A stretch of DNA of 64,000 nt, taken from contig NZ_CP113431.1 in assembly GCF_030506255.1 (NCBI RefSeq), forward strand, positions 1,550,001 to 1,614,000. Direction: 5' to 3'. Positions 8,290 to 18,246 of this stretch are shown here, in pieces; position 1 is the first letter of the stretch, and each line of letters starts with the position of its first letter. Made by a program: the position numbers and the translations under genes. The notes under the pieces are model-generated. The model made no database searches and was not told the DNA's origin. It saw nothing but the letters and a program-made list of their open reading frames with translations. The DNA comes from Nocardioides sp. Arc9.136. Lineage in GTDB: Bacteria > Actinomycetota > Actinomycetes > Propionibacteriales > Nocardioidaceae.

Positions 8290-11223
8290 GTGGCCAAGAC
8301 CCGAGTTCACGAGCTCGCCAAGCAGTACGGCGTCGAGAGCAAGTTCGTTCTCGAGAAGCTCAAGGAGATGGGGGAGTTCGTCAAGTCGGCGAGCTCCACG
8401 GTGGAGCCCCCCGTCGAGATGCGCTTCAAGAAGGAGTTCGGCGAGCAGCTGAAGGCTGCCGGCGGCTCCGCCCAGGCCGACGCGCCCGCCGAGAAGGCGG
8501 CCACGCAGGCCTCCCCGGCCGCACCCGCGGCCCCCGCTCCGGCTGCCCCCGCGCAGTCGGCGCCCACCCCGTCCGCCCCGGCGCCCACGGCTCCGGCAGC
8601 GCCGGCTCCCGCGGTGTCGGCTCCGGCTGCCCCGTCGGCTCCGGCTGCCCCGGCTGCGCCCTCCGGCCCCCGGCCGGGTCCGCGACCCGGCCCGGCCGCC
8701 AAGCCGGCCCCGGAGCCGGAGAAGGCCCCCGAGCGTCCGCAGGCGCCTGCCAAGCAGGCACCGGCCGCTCCTGCCGCTCCCGCCACGCCGGCCGCACCCG
8801 CAGCGTCGGCCGGTGCTCCGGCCACGCCGAAGGCCCCGAGCCCGGCTCCGCGCCCGGTCGGTCGCCCCGGCGCGCCGCGTCCCGGCAACAACCCGTTCAG
8901 CTCCAACCAGGGCATGGGCCGGCGTCCGGCTCCGTCCGGTCCGGCTGCCGGCGGCGCTCCCGCCGGTGGCGGCGCCGGTGCGGGCACCGGCGCTGGTGAC
9001 CAGCGTCCGCCGCGTCCGCCGGCCGGTCGCGACGGCGGTGCTCCGGGTCGTCCGGGCATGCCCCGTCCGAACCCGGCGATGATGCCCAAGTCCCCGGCCG
9101 CCTTCGGCGCCGGCCCCGGCGGTCGCGCCGGTGGTCCGGGTCGTCCCGGTGGCGGTCCCGGCCGTCCGGGCGCCCCCGGTCGTCCCGGTGCTCCGGGTCG
9201 CGGTGGCCCGGGTGGCGCCGGCGCCGGTGCCCCGGGTCGTCCCGGTGGCTTCGCCGGTCGTCCCGGCGGCGGCAACCGTCCCGGCCAGCGCGGTCAGACC
9301 CAGGGTGCGTTCGGTCGCCCCGGCGGTCCCTCGCGTCGCGGTCGCAAGTCCAAGCGGGCGCGTCGTCAGGAGTTCGAGGCCATGCAGGCCCCGACGATCG
9401 GCGGCGTGCGCGTCCGCAAGGGCGACGGCGAGACCGTCAAGCTGCCCCGCGGTGCGTCCCTGACCGACTTCGCCGAGCGGATCGGCGTCGACGCCGCCTC
9501 GCTGGTGCAGATGCTGTTCAGCCTCGGCGAGATGGTCACCGCGACCGAGTCGGTCAACGACGCCACGCTCGAGCTGCTCGGCGAGGAGCTCAACTACGTC
9601 GTGCAGGTCGTCTCGCCCGAGGACGAGGACCGCGAGCTGCTGGAGTCCTTCGACCTCGAGTTCGGTGAGGACGAGGGCGACGAGGCCGACCTGGTCGTGC
9701 GACCCCCGGTCGTCACGGTCATGGGTCACGTCGACCACGGAAAGACCAAGCTCCTCGACGCGCTGCGCAACGCCAACGTCGTCGACAAGGAGGCCGGTGG
9801 CATCACCCAGCACATCGGTGCCTACCAGGTCGCGGCCGAGGTCGACGGCGAGCAGCGCCGCATCACCCTCATCGACACCCCCGGTCACGAGGCGTTCACC
9901 GCCATGCGTGCCCGTGGTGCCCAGGCCACCGACATCGCGATCCTCGTGGTCGCGGCCGACGACGGCGTCATGCCCCAGACGGTCGAGGCGCTCAACCACG
10001 CCAAGGCCGCCGGGGTGCCGATCGTGGTGGCGGTCAACAAGATCGACAAGCCGGAGGCGGACCCGACCAAGGTCCGTGGCCAGCTGACCGAGTACGGCCT
10101 GGTCCCCGAGGAGTACGGCGGCGACGCGATGTTCGTCGACGTCTCGGCCAAGTCGGGGCTCAACCTCGACAGCCTCCTCGAGGCCGTCGTGCTGACCGCC
10201 GACGCGTCGCTGGACCTGCGGGCCAACCCGAAGCAGGACGCCCAGGGCCTCGTGGTCGAGGCGCACCTGGACCGCGGTCGCGGTCCGGTCGCCACGGTCC
10301 TGGTCCAGCGCGGAACGCTCCGCGTCGGCGACTCGATCGTCGCCGGTCCGGCCCACGGCCGGGTCCGGGCGATGCTCGACGAGCACGGCAACGAGCTGAC
10401 CGAGGCCACGCCGGCGCGTCCGGCGATGGTCCTGGGTCTCTCCGCGGTGCCGGGTGCGGGCCAGAACTTCCTGGTCGTCGAGGACGACCGGATGGCCCGT
10501 CAGATCGCCGAGAAGCGCGAGGCCCGCGAGCGGGCGGCCATGCAGGCCAAGCGCCGCGTGCGTCGTACGCTCGAGGACTTCATGGCCTCCATGGAGAAGG
10601 GCCAGAGCCAGGAGCTCAACCTGATCCTCAAGGGCGACGTGTCCGGTTCGGTCGAGGCCCTCGAGGACTCGCTGTCGCAGATCGACGTCGGCGACGAGGT
10701 CACGCTGCGGGTCATCGACCGCGGTGTCGGTGCGATCACCGAGACCAACGTCGACCTGGCCGCAGCCTCCGACGCCATCATCATCGGCTTCAACGTCCGC
10801 CCCCAGGGCAAGGCGACCGAGATGGCGGACAAGGAGGGTGTCGAGATCCGCTACTACTCGGTCATCTACCAGGCGATCGAGGAGATCGAGGCGGCGCTCA
10901 AGGGCATGCTCAAGCCCGAGTACGAGGAGTCGACCCTGGGCCAGGCGGAGATCCGTGCGATCTTCCGCTCCTCCCGGATCGGCAACATCGCGGGCTGCAT
11001 GGTCACCTCGGGCGTCATCCGACGCAACGCCAAGGTGCGCGTCATCCGTGACGGCGCCGTGGTGGCCGACAACCTCGACCTCGCGTCGCTCAAGCGGGAG
11101 AAGGACGACGCGTCCGAGGTCCGCGAGGGCTTCGAGTGCGGTCTGGTCCTGCGCAACTTCCAGGACATCAAGGAAGGCGACGTCGTCGAGGCGTTCGAGA
11201 TGCGGGAGATCCCCCGCAGCTGA
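8290..11223 (+). CDS. infB: Translation initiation factor IF-2
   Basis: GTPase that delivers initiator tRNA to the ribosome. It is 977 aa, long as usual in actinobacteria. The N-terminal IF2_N motif ([22 protein letters not shown]) is followed by a roughly 320-residue Ala/Pro then Gly/Arg/Pro-rich linker (about residues 55-375) and a second IF2_N element. The G domain has G1 GHVDHGKT at residues 479-486, then DTPGHE and NKID. Domains II-IV complete the protein. GTG 8290 has a strong SD (AGAAGGAG, about 8279-8286). The gene is preceded by the mini-ORF chain and followed by two hairpins. Confidence 0.98.
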   Translation: MAKTRVHELAKQYGVESKFVLEKLKEMGEFVKSASSTVEPPVEMRFKKEFGEQLKAAGGSAQADAPAEKAATQASPAAPAAPAPAAPAQSAPTPSAPAPTAPAAPAPAVSAPAAPSAPAAPAAPSGPRPGPRPGPAAKPAPEPEKAPERPQAPAKQAPAAPAAPATPAAPAASAGAPATPKAPSPAPRPVGRPGAPRPGNNPFSSNQGMGRRPAPSGPAAGGAPAGGGAGAGTGAGDQRPPRPPAGRDGGAPGRPGMPRPNPAMMPKSPAAFGAGPGGRAGGPGRPGGGPGRPGAPGRPGAPGRGGPGGAGAGAPGRPGGFAGRPGGGNRPGQRGQTQGAFGRPGGPSRRGRKSKRARRQEFEAMQAPTIGGVRVRKGDGETVKLPRGASLTDFAERIGVDAASLVQMLFSLGEMVTATESVNDATLELLGEELNYVVQVVSPEDEDRELLESFDLEFGEDEGDEADLVVRPPVVTVMGHVDHGKTKLLDALRNANVVDKEAGGITQHIGAYQVAAEVDGEQRRITLIDTPGHEAFTAMRARGAQATDIAILVVAADDGVMPQTVEALNHAKAAGVPIVVAVNKIDKPEADPTKVRGQLTEYGLVPEEYGGDAMFVDVSAKSGLNLDSLLEAVVLTADASLDLRANPKQDAQGLVVEAHLDRGRGPVATVLVQRGTLRVGDSIVAGPAHGRVRAMLDEHGNELTEATPARPAMVLGLSAVPGAGQNFLVVEDDRMARQIAEKREARERAAMQAKRRVRRTLEDFMASMEKGQSQELNLILKGDVSGSVEALEDSLSQIDVGDEVTLRVIDRGVGAITETNVDLAAASDAIIIGFNVRPQGKATEMADKEGVEIRYYSVIYQAIEEIEAALKGMLKPEYEESTLGQAEIRAIFRSSRIGNIAGCMVTSGVIRRNAKVRVIRDGAVVADNLDLASLKREKDDASEVREGFECGLVLRNFQDIKEGDVVEAFEMREIPRS

Positions 11224-11230
11224 TCACCAC

Positions 11231-11274
11231 CCGGTCGGCGGGTCCCCCCTTCGTGGGTGGGGCCCGCCGACCGG
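11231..11274 (+). terminator. Strong GC hairpin downstream of infB (first of two)
   Basis: A perfect 12-bp stem (CCGGTCGGCGGG at 11231-11242 with its complement at 11263-11274) is extended inward by C-run/G-run pairing. No T-tract follows. It is a terminator, attenuator or processing signal. Confidence 0.5.
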
Positions 11275-11282
11275 TGCGTCTG

Positions 11283-11310
11283 GGGCGGGCCGGCACGGGC
11301 CGGCCCGCCC
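11283..11310 (+). terminator. Strong GC hairpin upstream of rbfA (second of two)
   Basis: A perfect 12-bp stem (11283-11294 with 11299-11310) around a 4-nt loop lies 8 nt after the first hairpin and has no T-tract. No clear promoter for rbfA was seen after it, so readthrough or RNA processing is likely. Confidence 0.45.
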
Positions 11311-11360
11311 GACCCCGCCTGGCCGTCAAGGCTCGGGCACGTTCTGAGAGAGTGAGAGAC

Positions 11361-11921
11361 ATGAGCAGTCCCCGGGTACGCAAGATCGCCGACCGGATCC
11401 AGGTCGTCGTGGCCGAGATGCTCGAGCGGCGGATCAAGGACCCGCGGCTCGGCTTCGTGACCCTCACCGACGTCCGTGTCTCGGGCGACTCCCAGCAGGC
11501 GACGATCTTCTACACGGTCCTCGCCGGCACCGGCGAGGGCGCCCAGGACGACGAGACCGCCATGGCCGGCACGGCCGCGGCGCTCGAGTCGGCCAAGGGC
11601 CTGATCCGCTCCGAGGTCGGCAAGCAGCTCGGCATGCGGCACGTGCCGAGCCTGACCTTCGTCGCCGACGCGCTGCCGGAGTCCGCCCGCCACCTCGACG
11701 AGGTGCTGGCCCGGGCGAAGGCGCTCGACGAGGAGGTCGCCGCCCGCCGCGTGGAGGCCTACGCCGGCGAGCCCGACCCCTACAAGAAGCCCCGCGCCGA
11801 GGGTGACGACGAGGACGCCGACGAGGACGACGGCGAGGACGACGGCGAGGACGACGGGGCCGCGGGCGCCCCCGCCCGCCCGGCCCAGCCGATCGACCCC
11901 GTCGACCCGGACGAGGTGTGA
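11361..11921 (+). CDS. rbfA: 30S ribosome-binding factor RbfA
   Basis: Assists late 16S rRNA 5'-end maturation of the 30S subunit. It is 186 aa: a KH-like core of about 120 residues ([29 protein letters not shown]; later [14 protein letters not shown]) plus a long acidic tail of Asp/Glu and Ala/Pro that is not essential in most homologues. The tail is encoded partly by a 12-bp tandem repeat at 11823-11858. ATG 11361 gives the canonical N-terminus. The stop overlaps truB by 4 nt (GTGA). Confidence 0.96.
   Translation: MSSPRVRKIADRIQVVVAEMLERRIKDPRLGFVTLTDVRVSGDSQQATIFYTVLAGTGEGAQDDETAMAGTAAALESAKGLIRSEVGKQLGMRHVPSLTFVADALPESARHLDEVLARAKALDEEVAARRVEAYAGEPDPYKKPRAEGDDEDADEDDGEDDGEDDGAAGAPARPAQPIDPVDPDEV
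11823..11858 (+). repeat. 12-bp tandem repeat, three copies, in rbfA acidic tail
   Basis: The unit GAGGACGACGGC is repeated three times in frame (E-D-D-G); only the last base of copy three differs. Copy number could vary between strains without breaking the frame. Confidence 0.8.
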
Positions 11922-12847
11922 CGGCTCCGGCCGCCCGCCCTGCCGTGCGCCCCGGGCTCGTCGTGGTCGACAAGCCCGGCGGGATGACCTCCCACGACGT
12001 CGTCTCCCGCGTCCGTCGGCTCGTCGGCACCCGCAAGGTGGGCCACGCCGGCACGCTCGACCCGATGGCCACCGGCGTGCTGGTGCTCGGCGTCGACCGG
12101 GCGACCCGCCTGCTGGGTCACCTGATGCTCACCGACAAGGGGTACGACGCCACGGTGCGGCTCGGCGTCGCCACGACGACCGACGACGCCGAGGGCGAGG
12201 TGCTCGCGGCGACGCCGGCCGGCCACCTGGACGAGGACGCCGTCCGCGCGGTGCTCGCCGAGTTCGTCGGCGAGCTGCAGCAGGTCCCGACCGCCGTGTC
12301 GGCGATCAAGGTGGACGGCAAGCGCGCCTACCAGCGGGTCCGCGACGGCGAGCAGGTCGAGCTCCAGGCCCGCGCCGTGACCGTCCACGAGCTCGTCGTG
12401 CACGAGGTGCGTCGCGGTGCGCACAGGCCTGGGCGCGGCGACGCGGTCGAGGTGGTCGACGTCGACATCAGCCTGCGCTGCTCGAGCGGCACCTACGTCC
12501 GCGCGATCGCCCGCGACGCCGGCGCCCGGCTCGGCGTCGGCGGGCACCTGACGGCGCTGCGGCGCACCGCCGTCGGCCCCTACGGGCTCGACGTCGCCCG
12601 CACGCTGGAGGAGCTCGCCGACGAGGTCGCCGCCGGCCACGGGGGAGTGCTGCCGATCGCCGACGCGGCGCGGGCGGCGTTCCCGGCCCGCGACCTCGAC
12701 GACCGCGCGGCCGCCGACGTGCGGGTCGGCCGCAGCCTCGACCTCGAGCTCGACGCCACGACCGCGGTCTTCGCCCCGTCGGGGGAGTTCCTCGCGCTCT
12801 ACGAGCCGCGCGGCGGTCTCGCCCGCCCGGTTGCCGTCTTCGTCTGA
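11918..12847 (+). CDS. truB: tRNA pseudouridine(55) synthase TruB
   Basis: Makes pseudouridine 55 in the T-loop of tRNAs. It is 309 aa with motifs [17 protein letters not shown] and [13 protein letters not shown]. The catalytic Asp is residue 48, the same number as in E. coli. [17 protein letters not shown] and the C-terminal actinobacterial TruB domain follow. The GTG start overlaps the rbfA stop (GTGA), so it is translationally coupled. ribF follows after 25 nt from a separate -10-like element. Confidence 0.97.
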   Translation: MTAPAARPAVRPGLVVVDKPGGMTSHDVVSRVRRLVGTRKVGHAGTLDPMATGVLVLGVDRATRLLGHLMLTDKGYDATVRLGVATTTDDAEGEVLAATPAGHLDEDAVRAVLAEFVGELQQVPTAVSAIKVDGKRAYQRVRDGEQVELQARAVTVHELVVHEVRRGAHRPGRGDAVEVVDVDISLRCSSGTYVRAIARDAGARLGVGGHLTALRRTAVGPYGLDVARTLEELADEVAAGHGGVLPIADAARAAFPARDLDDRAAADVRVGRSLDLELDATTAVFAPSGEFLALYEPRGGLARPVAVFV

Positions 12848-12859
12848 TCACCGCCTCGA

Positions 12860-12865
12860 TAGGGT
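12860..12865 (+). promoter_or_regulatory. -10 element of a putative leaderless promoter for ribF
   Basis: TAGGGT lies 7 nt before GTG 12873. It supports that start over the in-frame ATG 12831 inside truB. Confidence 0.5.
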
Positions 12866-12872
12866 TCGCTCC

Positions 12873-13811
12873 GTGCAGATCTGGCGCTCGCTCGACGAGG
12901 TCCCGGGCGGCCTCGGCCGCACCGTGGTCGTGATCGGCAACTTCGACGGCGTCCACCTCGGCCACCGCCGGGTGCTGGCCCGCGCCCAGCAGATCGCCGC
13001 CGACCTCGGCGACCTGCCGGTCGTGGCCGTCACCTTCGACCCGCACCCGATGGCGGTCCTGCGGCCCGAGCACGCCCCGACGACGCTGACCACCATGGAG
13101 GTGCGCGCCGACCTGCTGGCCGGTGCCGGCGCCGACGGCGTGCTGGCGGTGCCCTTCTCCCGGGAGGTCGCGGGCTGGAGCCCCGAGGAGTTCGTCGAGC
13201 GCGTGCTGGTCGACGCCCTCCACGCCGCCGCCGTGGTCGTCGGTGCCAACTTCCGGTTCGGCAGCCGTGCCGCCGGTGACGTGGCCACCCTCGCCGAGCA
13301 GGGCCGCACCCACGACTTCACCGCCGAGGGCATCCCGCTCGACGGCGGGCCGATGGTGTGGTCCTCGACGTACGTCCGGACCTGCCTGGCGGCCGGCGAC
13401 GTCGCCGGCGCCGCCGAGGCGCTGGGCCGCCCCTACGCCGTCCGCGGCGTCGTGGTCCGCGGCGACCAGCGTGGCCGCGAGCTCGGCTACCCGACCGCCA
13501 ACGTCCCCACCGACGGCATGCAGGCCGCCCCCGCCGACGGCGTGTACGCCGGCTGGCTGCGGCGGCTCGACACCGGCGAGCGGTTCCCGGCCGCGATCTC
13601 GGTCGGCACCAACCCGACCTTCGACGGCGTGCGCGAGCGGCGGGTCGAGAGCTACGTGCTCGACCGCACCGACCTCGAGCTGTACGGCGTGGAGGTCGAG
13701 GTGTCCTTCGTCGACCGCCTCCGCGGGATGACCGCCTTCGACTCGGTGGAGTCCCTGGTCGCCCAGATGGACGACGACGTCCGCCGGGCCCGCGAGCTGC
13801 TCGTCCCGTGA
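12873..13811 (+). CDS. ribF: Bifunctional riboflavin kinase/FAD synthetase RibF
   Basis: Phosphorylates riboflavin to FMN and adenylylates FMN to FAD. It is 312 aa. The N-terminal nucleotidyltransferase domain has VVIGNFDGVHLGHRRVL and VTFDPHPMAVL. The C-terminal riboflavin kinase domain has GRELGYPTANV and SVGTNPTFDG, plus a conserved Glu in RRVESYVLD. GTG 12873 gives the typical short N-terminus (MQIWRSLDEVP). The 3' end overlaps the following membrane protein gene by 4 nt. The position after truB is common in actinobacteria. Confidence 0.97.
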   Translation: MQIWRSLDEVPGGLGRTVVVIGNFDGVHLGHRRVLARAQQIAADLGDLPVVAVTFDPHPMAVLRPEHAPTTLTTMEVRADLLAGAGADGVLAVPFSREVAGWSPEEFVERVLVDALHAAAVVVGANFRFGSRAAGDVATLAEQGRTHDFTAEGIPLDGGPMVWSSTYVRTCLAAGDVAGAAEALGRPYAVRGVVVRGDQRGRELGYPTANVPTDGMQAAPADGVYAGWLRRLDTGERFPAAISVGTNPTFDGVRERRVESYVLDRTDLELYGVEVEVSFVDRLRGMTAFDSVESLVAQMDDDVRRARELLVP

Positions 13812-14833
13812 GCACCGAGCACGGCGTCGCCGGCGGACCGCTCCCGGCGACGGAGGCCTGGTTCCTGCAGCACGGGCTGTCCTACTTCGTGCCGGAGGAG
13901 CGCCACCAGGCCCGCGAGGCGCTGCGGCCCCGGAGGTTCCTTCCGGCGGCGGTGCTGACGGTCCTGCTCGCCCTCGGCGGCGGGGTGGTGCTCGCGTGGC
14001 TCTCCGAGGAGCTGACCGCGGCCCCGGCGTTCCTGCTGACGATCGGCGTGCTCGGCGCCGCGGCGTACTCCCTGACCGCGCTGCGCACGCGGCCGATCGT
14101 CGTCTGGGCGCTGCGCCGCGGGCTGGGCAGCCTGCGGACGCTGCTGCCGATGATGAGCCGGGCGCTCCCGCTGCTGCTGCTCTTCGTGACCTTCCTCTTC
14201 ATCAACGCCGAGGCCTGGCAGCTCTCGGCGAGCCTCTCGACCGGCACCCTGTGGCTCGTCGTCCTGCTGTTCGGCCTGCTGGCCGTCGCGTTCCTGCTGG
14301 TGCGGCTGCCCGAGGAGGTCGACCGCACCGACGACGACGTCGACGACGACTTCCTGCTGCGCGCCTGCGCCGGGACGCCCCTGGAGGGGGAGTGCCGCGC
14401 ACTGGTCGACGACCCGGGCGCCGACCCCGCGGCGTACGCGACGGTCGTGGGGTTCGAGCGCTGGAACCTCGTGCTCGTCCTCGTGGTGATCCAGGCCGTG
14501 CAGGTGCTCCTGCTCGCGGCGACCGTCCTGGTCTTCTTCCTGGTCTTCGGCGGCCTGGTCATGGACATCGGGGTCCAGGAGGCCTGGACCGGCGCCGCCG
14601 AGGGGTCGATCCGCAACCTGCCCTACCTCGACCAGGTCTCGGTCCCGCTGTTCCAGGTCTCGCTGTTCCTCGCGGCGTTCTCCAACCTCTACCTGACCGT
14701 CTCGACGGTGACCGACGAGACCTACCGCGAGCAGTTCTTCGGCAGCGTGCTGCGGGAGATGGAGCGCGCGGTCGGCGTCCGCGCGGTCTACCTGGCACTG
14801 CGCGACCGGGTCTCCGCCGGTCGGGTGGTCTGA
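13808..14833 (+). CDS. Multi-pass membrane protein of unknown function
   Basis: A 341-aa protein that I do not recognise. The first 40 residues are soluble (EAWFLQHGLSYFVPEERHQAREAL). They are followed by about six hydrophobic segments (near 42-66, 75-95, 118-140, 148-168, 217-250 and 278-300) separated by a charged, acidic loop (EEVDRTDDDVDDD). GTG 13808 overlaps the ribF stop (GTGA), so it is cotranslated with ribF. No catalytic motif or transporter signature was seen. The C-terminal loop (VSTVTDETYREQFF) is predicted cytoplasmic. Confidence 0.75.
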   Translation: MSTEHGVAGGPLPATEAWFLQHGLSYFVPEERHQAREALRPRRFLPAAVLTVLLALGGGVVLAWLSEELTAAPAFLLTIGVLGAAAYSLTALRTRPIVVWALRRGLGSLRTLLPMMSRALPLLLLFVTFLFINAEAWQLSASLSTGTLWLVVLLFGLLAVAFLLVRLPEEVDRTDDDVDDDFLLRACAGTPLEGECRALVDDPGADPAAYATVVGFERWNLVLVLVVIQAVQVLLLAATVLVFFLVFGGLVMDIGVQEAWTGAAEGSIRNLPYLDQVSVPLFQVSLFLAAFSNLYLTVSTVTDETYREQFFGSVLREMERAVGVRAVYLALRDRVSAGRVV

Positions 14834-14919
14834 TCCGGCGCCGTTTCCCGTCCACCGGGGTGGGCACCGGGACCGGCGTCTGACGTCACCCCTGCGACGT
14901 CACCTGAGAAAGGACAGTC

Positions 14920-15165
14920 ATGGGCTACGGACTCGGAGTCTTCCTCCTCGTCGTCGGTCTCATCCTCGCGCTCGCCGTGGAGGACGCGATCAGCGGTGTG
15001 GACCTCACGATGGTCGGCTGGATCATGGCGATCGGTGGCATCCTCGTGCTCGTGCTGACGGCGGTCACGCTGAACAGCCGGCGCGCCCGCGGCGGCGCGG
15101 TGTCGACCACCACGCACGCCGACGGCTCGCAGACCGTGCAGCGCCAGGAGCCGCCCGCCGTCTGA
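14920..15165 (+). CDS. Small two-helix membrane protein, DUF6458-like
   Basis: An 81-aa protein with two transmembrane helices (about residues 3-22 and 33-53) and a hydrophilic tail. The pattern [19 protein letters not shown], then [16 protein letters not shown], matches the small DUF6458-type membrane proteins of actinobacteria. No function is known. The ATG has an SD-like GAAAGGA at about 14908-14914. A strong terminator follows about 40 nt after the stop, so it is probably monocistronic. Confidence 0.8.
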   Translation: MGYGLGVFLLVVGLILALAVEDAISGVDLTMVGWIMAIGGILVLVLTAVTLNSRRARGGAVSTTTHADGSQTVQRQEPPAV

Positions 15166-15204
15166 CCACGGTGCGCTCCGGTGGAGCGCCTGCAGGACCA
15201 CGCA

Positions 15205-15234
15205 CCACCCGGTCGGCCCCCGCCGGCCGGGTGG
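15205..15234 (+). terminator. Terminator after the DUF6458-like gene
   Basis: A 13-bp stem with one G-U pair (15205-15217 with 15222-15234), CCCC loop, is followed by TCGTCGTTTTG. Confidence 0.8.
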
Positions 15235-15266
15235 TCGTCGTTTTGGGCGGCCCTCCGGCGCCGCGC

Positions 15267-15272
15267 TAGTCT
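15267..15272 (+). promoter_or_regulatory. Putative -10 element of rpsO
   Basis: TAGTCT lies just after the terminator and gives a structured leader of about 115 nt ahead of rpsO, in which GC-rich self-complementary stretches are visible. Confidence 0.4.
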
Positions 15273-15391
15273 TCTCCGGTTGCCCGAAGGAGGGCGACCG
15301 CCGTCTGACGGCCGCGGAACCAGAGTGCCCGGGTGAACAGGCCCCGGCGCGCCGCGCAACGACAAGGCCGCACAGGCCGGAAGGAGCCCGC

Positions 15392-15667
15392 ATGTCGATC
15401 GGTACCGACGCGGAGACCAAGAAGCGCATCATCGCCGAGTACGCCACGACCGAGGGCGACACCGGCTCGCCCGAGGTGCAGATCGCGCTGCTCAGCCACC
15501 GCATCTCCCACCTGACCGAGCACCTCAAGCAGCACAAGCACGACCACCACAGCCGTCGTGGCCTGCTCCTGCTGGTCGGCCAGCGCCGTCGCCTGCTGAA
15601 CTACCTGCAGAAGACCGAGATCGACCGCTACCGGTCGATCGTCGAGCGCCTCGGCCTGCGCCGCTGA
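15392..15667 (+). CDS. rpsO: 30S ribosomal protein S15
   Basis: Primary 16S rRNA-binding protein of the 30S platform. It is 91 aa against the usual 89. Conserved sequences include [18 protein letters not shown] [19 protein letters not shown], then [19 protein letters not shown] and LNYLQ. ATG 15392 has an SD (GGAAGGAG) 5-6 nt upstream. It is followed by its own terminator and then pnp, the classical rpsO-pnp pair. Confidence 0.98.
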   Translation: MSIGTDAETKKRIIAEYATTEGDTGSPEVQIALLSHRISHLTEHLKQHKHDHHSRRGLLLLVGQRRRLLNYLQKTEIDRYRSIVERLGLRR

Positions 15668-15678
15668 CACGACGTGGA

Positions 15679-15698
15679 GGGCCCACCCCGGTGGGCCC
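15679..15698 (+). terminator. Terminator after rpsO
   Basis: A perfect 9-bp stem GGGCCCACC/GGTGGGCCC with a CC loop is followed by TTCACGCATTT. Partial readthrough into pnp is possible. Confidence 0.75.
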
Positions 15699-15756
15699 TT
15701 CACGCATTTCGGGGCCGCACGGCCCACGCAACCCCGGCCGATCGGCCGCGCTGCGC

Positions 15757-15934
15757 TAGATTCACCAACTGAACAACCACACCAGGAGCGACCCGCCGTT
15801 TCGGCCCGGTCCTCGGTAGTGGCCCTCAGGACGGACGCCCCTCGCGGGCGCGCCTGCGGGCCTCGATCGAAGACCGGCCTGCCACACCACGCGGGACGCC
15901 GCGGGATCGCTCCGCGACAGACAAGGGACACCCT
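15757..15934 (+). promoter_or_regulatory. pnp promoter (-10 TAGATT) and structured 5' leader
   Basis: TAGATT at 15757-15762 would give a leader of about 165 nt before the pnp TTG 15935. Segments 15806-15815 and 15868-15877 are complementary at 9 of 10 positions and could form a long stem-loop. PNPase mRNA leaders in other bacteria are cut by RNase III in autoregulation; the same here is inferred. Confidence 0.4.
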
Positions 15935-18172
15935 TTGACCGACCCCGTCATCTCCGCCGTCGAGACCGTGCTGGACAACGGCAAGTTCGGCACCCGCACC
16001 GTCAAGTTCGAGACCGGCCTGCTGGCCCGTCAGGCCGCCGGCTCCGTCACGGCCTACCTCGACGACGACACGATGCTGCTCTCGGCGACCACCGCCGGCA
16101 AGCAGCCCAAGGACCACTTCGACTTCTTCCCCCTGACGATCGACGTCGAGGAGCGGATGTACGCCGCGGGCAAGATCCCCGGCTCGTTCTTCCGCTCCGA
16201 GGGGCGCCCGGGCGAGGACGCGATCCTCACCTGCCGCCTGATCGACCGCCCGCTGCGCCCGACCTTCAAGAAGGGCCTGCGCAACGAGGTCCAGGTCGTC
16301 ATCACCGTCCTCGCGCTGAACCCCGACACGCCGTACGACGTGCTCGCGATCAACGCCGCCTCGATCTCCACCCAGCTCTCCGGCCTGCCGTTCTCCGGCC
16401 CGGTCGGCGGCGTCCGCGTCGCCCTCATCGAGGGCCAGTGGGTCGCGTTCCCGACCCACAGCCAGCTCGAGGACGCCGTCTTCGACATGGTGGTCGCGGG
16501 TCGTGTCACCGACACCGGTGACGTCGCGATCATGATGGTCGAGGCCGAGGCCACCGAGCAGACCTTCGCCAAGGTCCAGAGCGGCGTCCAGGCCCCGACC
16601 GAGGAGGTCGTCGCCGGCGGTCTCGACGCGGCCAAGCCGTTCATCAAGCAGCTGTGCGAGGCGCAGGCCGAGCTGGCCGCCGCCGCCGCGAAGCCGGTCC
16701 AGGACTTCCCGGTCTTCCTCGACTTCGAGGACGACGTCTTCGCCGCCGTCGAGTCCGCCGTCAAGGCCGACCTCGCCACCGCGATGAAGATCGCCGACAA
16801 GACCGAGCGCAACGACCGCACCGACGAGCTCAAGGACTCGGTGCTGGAGAAGCTGGGCGCCCAGTTCGTGGGTCGCGAGAAGGAGCTCGGCGCGGCGTTC
16901 CGTGCACTGAACAAGCAGCTCGTCCGCGAGAGCATCCTGCGCGACAAGATCCGCATCGACGGTCGCGGCCTGGCCGACATCCGTCCGCTGCACGCCGAGG
17001 TCGGCGTGATCCCGCGCGTCCACGGCTCGGCGCTGTTCGAGCGCGGCGAGACCCAGATCCTGGGCGTCACCACCCTCGACATGCTCAAGATGGAGCAGCA
17101 GCTCGACACCCTCTCCCCGGAGAAGTCGCGCCGCTACATGCATAAGTACGTCTTCCCGCCGTTCTCCACCGGCGAGACCGGCCGCGTCGGCTCGCCGAAG
17201 CGCCGCGAGGTCGGCCACGGCGCGCTCGCGCGCCGCGCGCTGCTGCCGGTGCTGCCGGACCGCGAGGAGTTCCCCTACGCCATCCGCCAGCTCTCCGAGG
17301 CCATGGGCTCCAACGGCTCGACCTCGATGGGCTCGGTCTGCGCCTCGACGCTGTCGCTGCTGCAGGCCGGTGTGCCGCTGAAGGCCCCCGTCGCCGGCAT
17401 CGCGATGGGCCTGGTCTCCGGTGAGATCGACGGCAAGACCGAGTACGTCGCGCTGACCGACATCCTCGGTGCCGAGGACGCCTTCGGCGACATGGACTTC
17501 AAGGTCGCCGGCACCCGGGACTTCGTGACCGCGCTCCAGCTCGACACCAAGCTCGACGGCATCCCCGCCGACGTGCTCGGCGCGGCCCTGAAGCAGGCCC
17601 GCGACGCCCGCCACACCATCCTCGACGTCATGGCCGAGGCCATCGACGCGCCCGAGGAGATGTCCTCCACCGCGCCGCGGATCATCACCATCAAGATCCC
17701 TGTCGACAAGATCGGCGAGGTCATCGGCCCGAAGGGCAAGGTGATCAACCAGATCCAGGACGACACCGGTGCGTCGATCTCGATCGAGGACGACGGCACG
17801 ATCTACATCGGTGCCACCAACGGCGAGGCCGCTGACGCCGCCCGGTCCGCGGTCAACGCGATCGCGAACCCGACCATGCCCGAGGTCGGCGAGCGCTACC
17901 TCGGCACGGTCGTGAAGACGACGAACTTCGGTGCCTTCGTCTCGCTGCTCCCCGGCAAGGACGGCCTGCTGCACATCAGCAAGCTGCGCCCGCTCGCCGG
18001 CGGCAAGCGCGTCGAGGCCGTCGAGGACGTCCTCTCGGTCGGCCAGAAGATCCAGGTCGAGATCGGCGAGATCGACGACCGGGGCAAGCTCTCGCTGGTC
18101 CCCGTGGTCGAGGAGGCCGAGGGCACCGAGGGTGCCGACGACGCCGCGGCCGAGGTCACCGAGGAGGCCTGA
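15935..18172 (+). CDS. pnp: Polyribonucleotide nucleotidyltransferase (PNPase)
   Basis: Phosphorolytic 3'-5' exoribonuclease and, in actinobacteria, also an RNA 3'-polymerase. It is 745 aa with two RNase PH-like domains ([55 protein letters not shown]), a KH domain ([18 protein letters not shown]) and a C-terminal S1 domain ([26 protein letters not shown]). The start is TTG 15935 with SD AAGGGA at about 15922-15928. A strong hairpin terminates the gene before the M16 peptidase. Confidence 0.97.
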   Translation: MTDPVISAVETVLDNGKFGTRTVKFETGLLARQAAGSVTAYLDDDTMLLSATTAGKQPKDHFDFFPLTIDVEERMYAAGKIPGSFFRSEGRPGEDAILTCRLIDRPLRPTFKKGLRNEVQVVITVLALNPDTPYDVLAINAASISTQLSGLPFSGPVGGVRVALIEGQWVAFPTHSQLEDAVFDMVVAGRVTDTGDVAIMMVEAEATEQTFAKVQSGVQAPTEEVVAGGLDAAKPFIKQLCEAQAELAAAAAKPVQDFPVFLDFEDDVFAAVESAVKADLATAMKIADKTERNDRTDELKDSVLEKLGAQFVGREKELGAAFRALNKQLVRESILRDKIRIDGRGLADIRPLHAEVGVIPRVHGSALFERGETQILGVTTLDMLKMEQQLDTLSPEKSRRYMHKYVFPPFSTGETGRVGSPKRREVGHGALARRALLPVLPDREEFPYAIRQLSEAMGSNGSTSMGSVCASTLSLLQAGVPLKAPVAGIAMGLVSGEIDGKTEYVALTDILGAEDAFGDMDFKVAGTRDFVTALQLDTKLDGIPADVLGAALKQARDARHTILDVMAEAIDAPEEMSSTAPRIITIKIPVDKIGEVIGPKGKVINQIQDDTGASISIEDDGTIYIGATNGEAADAARSAVNAIANPTMPEVGERYLGTVVKTTNFGAFVSLLPGKDGLLHISKLRPLAGGKRVEAVEDVLSVGQKIQVEIGEIDDRGKLSLVPVVEEAEGTEGADDAAAEVTEEA

Positions 18173-18198
18173 GCTCCATCGTGGCTCCACGGACCACG

Positions 18199-18232
18199 AC
18201 GACCGGCCAGCAGCCCGCTGCTGGCCGGTCGT
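18199..18232 (+). terminator. Terminator after pnp
   Basis: A perfect 15-bp stem (18199-18213 with 18218-18232), CCCG loop, is followed by CCCGTTCT. It lies upstream of ATG 18247 and argues against the in-frame GTG 18181 as start of the next gene. Confidence 0.8.
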
Positions 18233-18246
18233 CCCGTTCTGACGAC

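Noticed and set aside
8197..10386. 729-codon open frame antisense to infB
   Set aside because: High GC leaves the complementary frames of GC-rich genes open; the translation is low-complexity and matches no family, and infB on the other strand is certain.
15266..18190. 974-codon open frame antisense to rpsO/pnp
   Set aside because: Same GC artefact. Composition is Leu/Gly/Asp/Arg-rich with no domain; pnp and rpsO are unambiguous.
18181..18246. Upstream GTG 18181 as start of the M16 peptidase
   Set aside because: It would place the strong pnp terminator hairpin (18199-18232) inside the coding sequence; ATG 18247 follows it and matches the family N-terminus.
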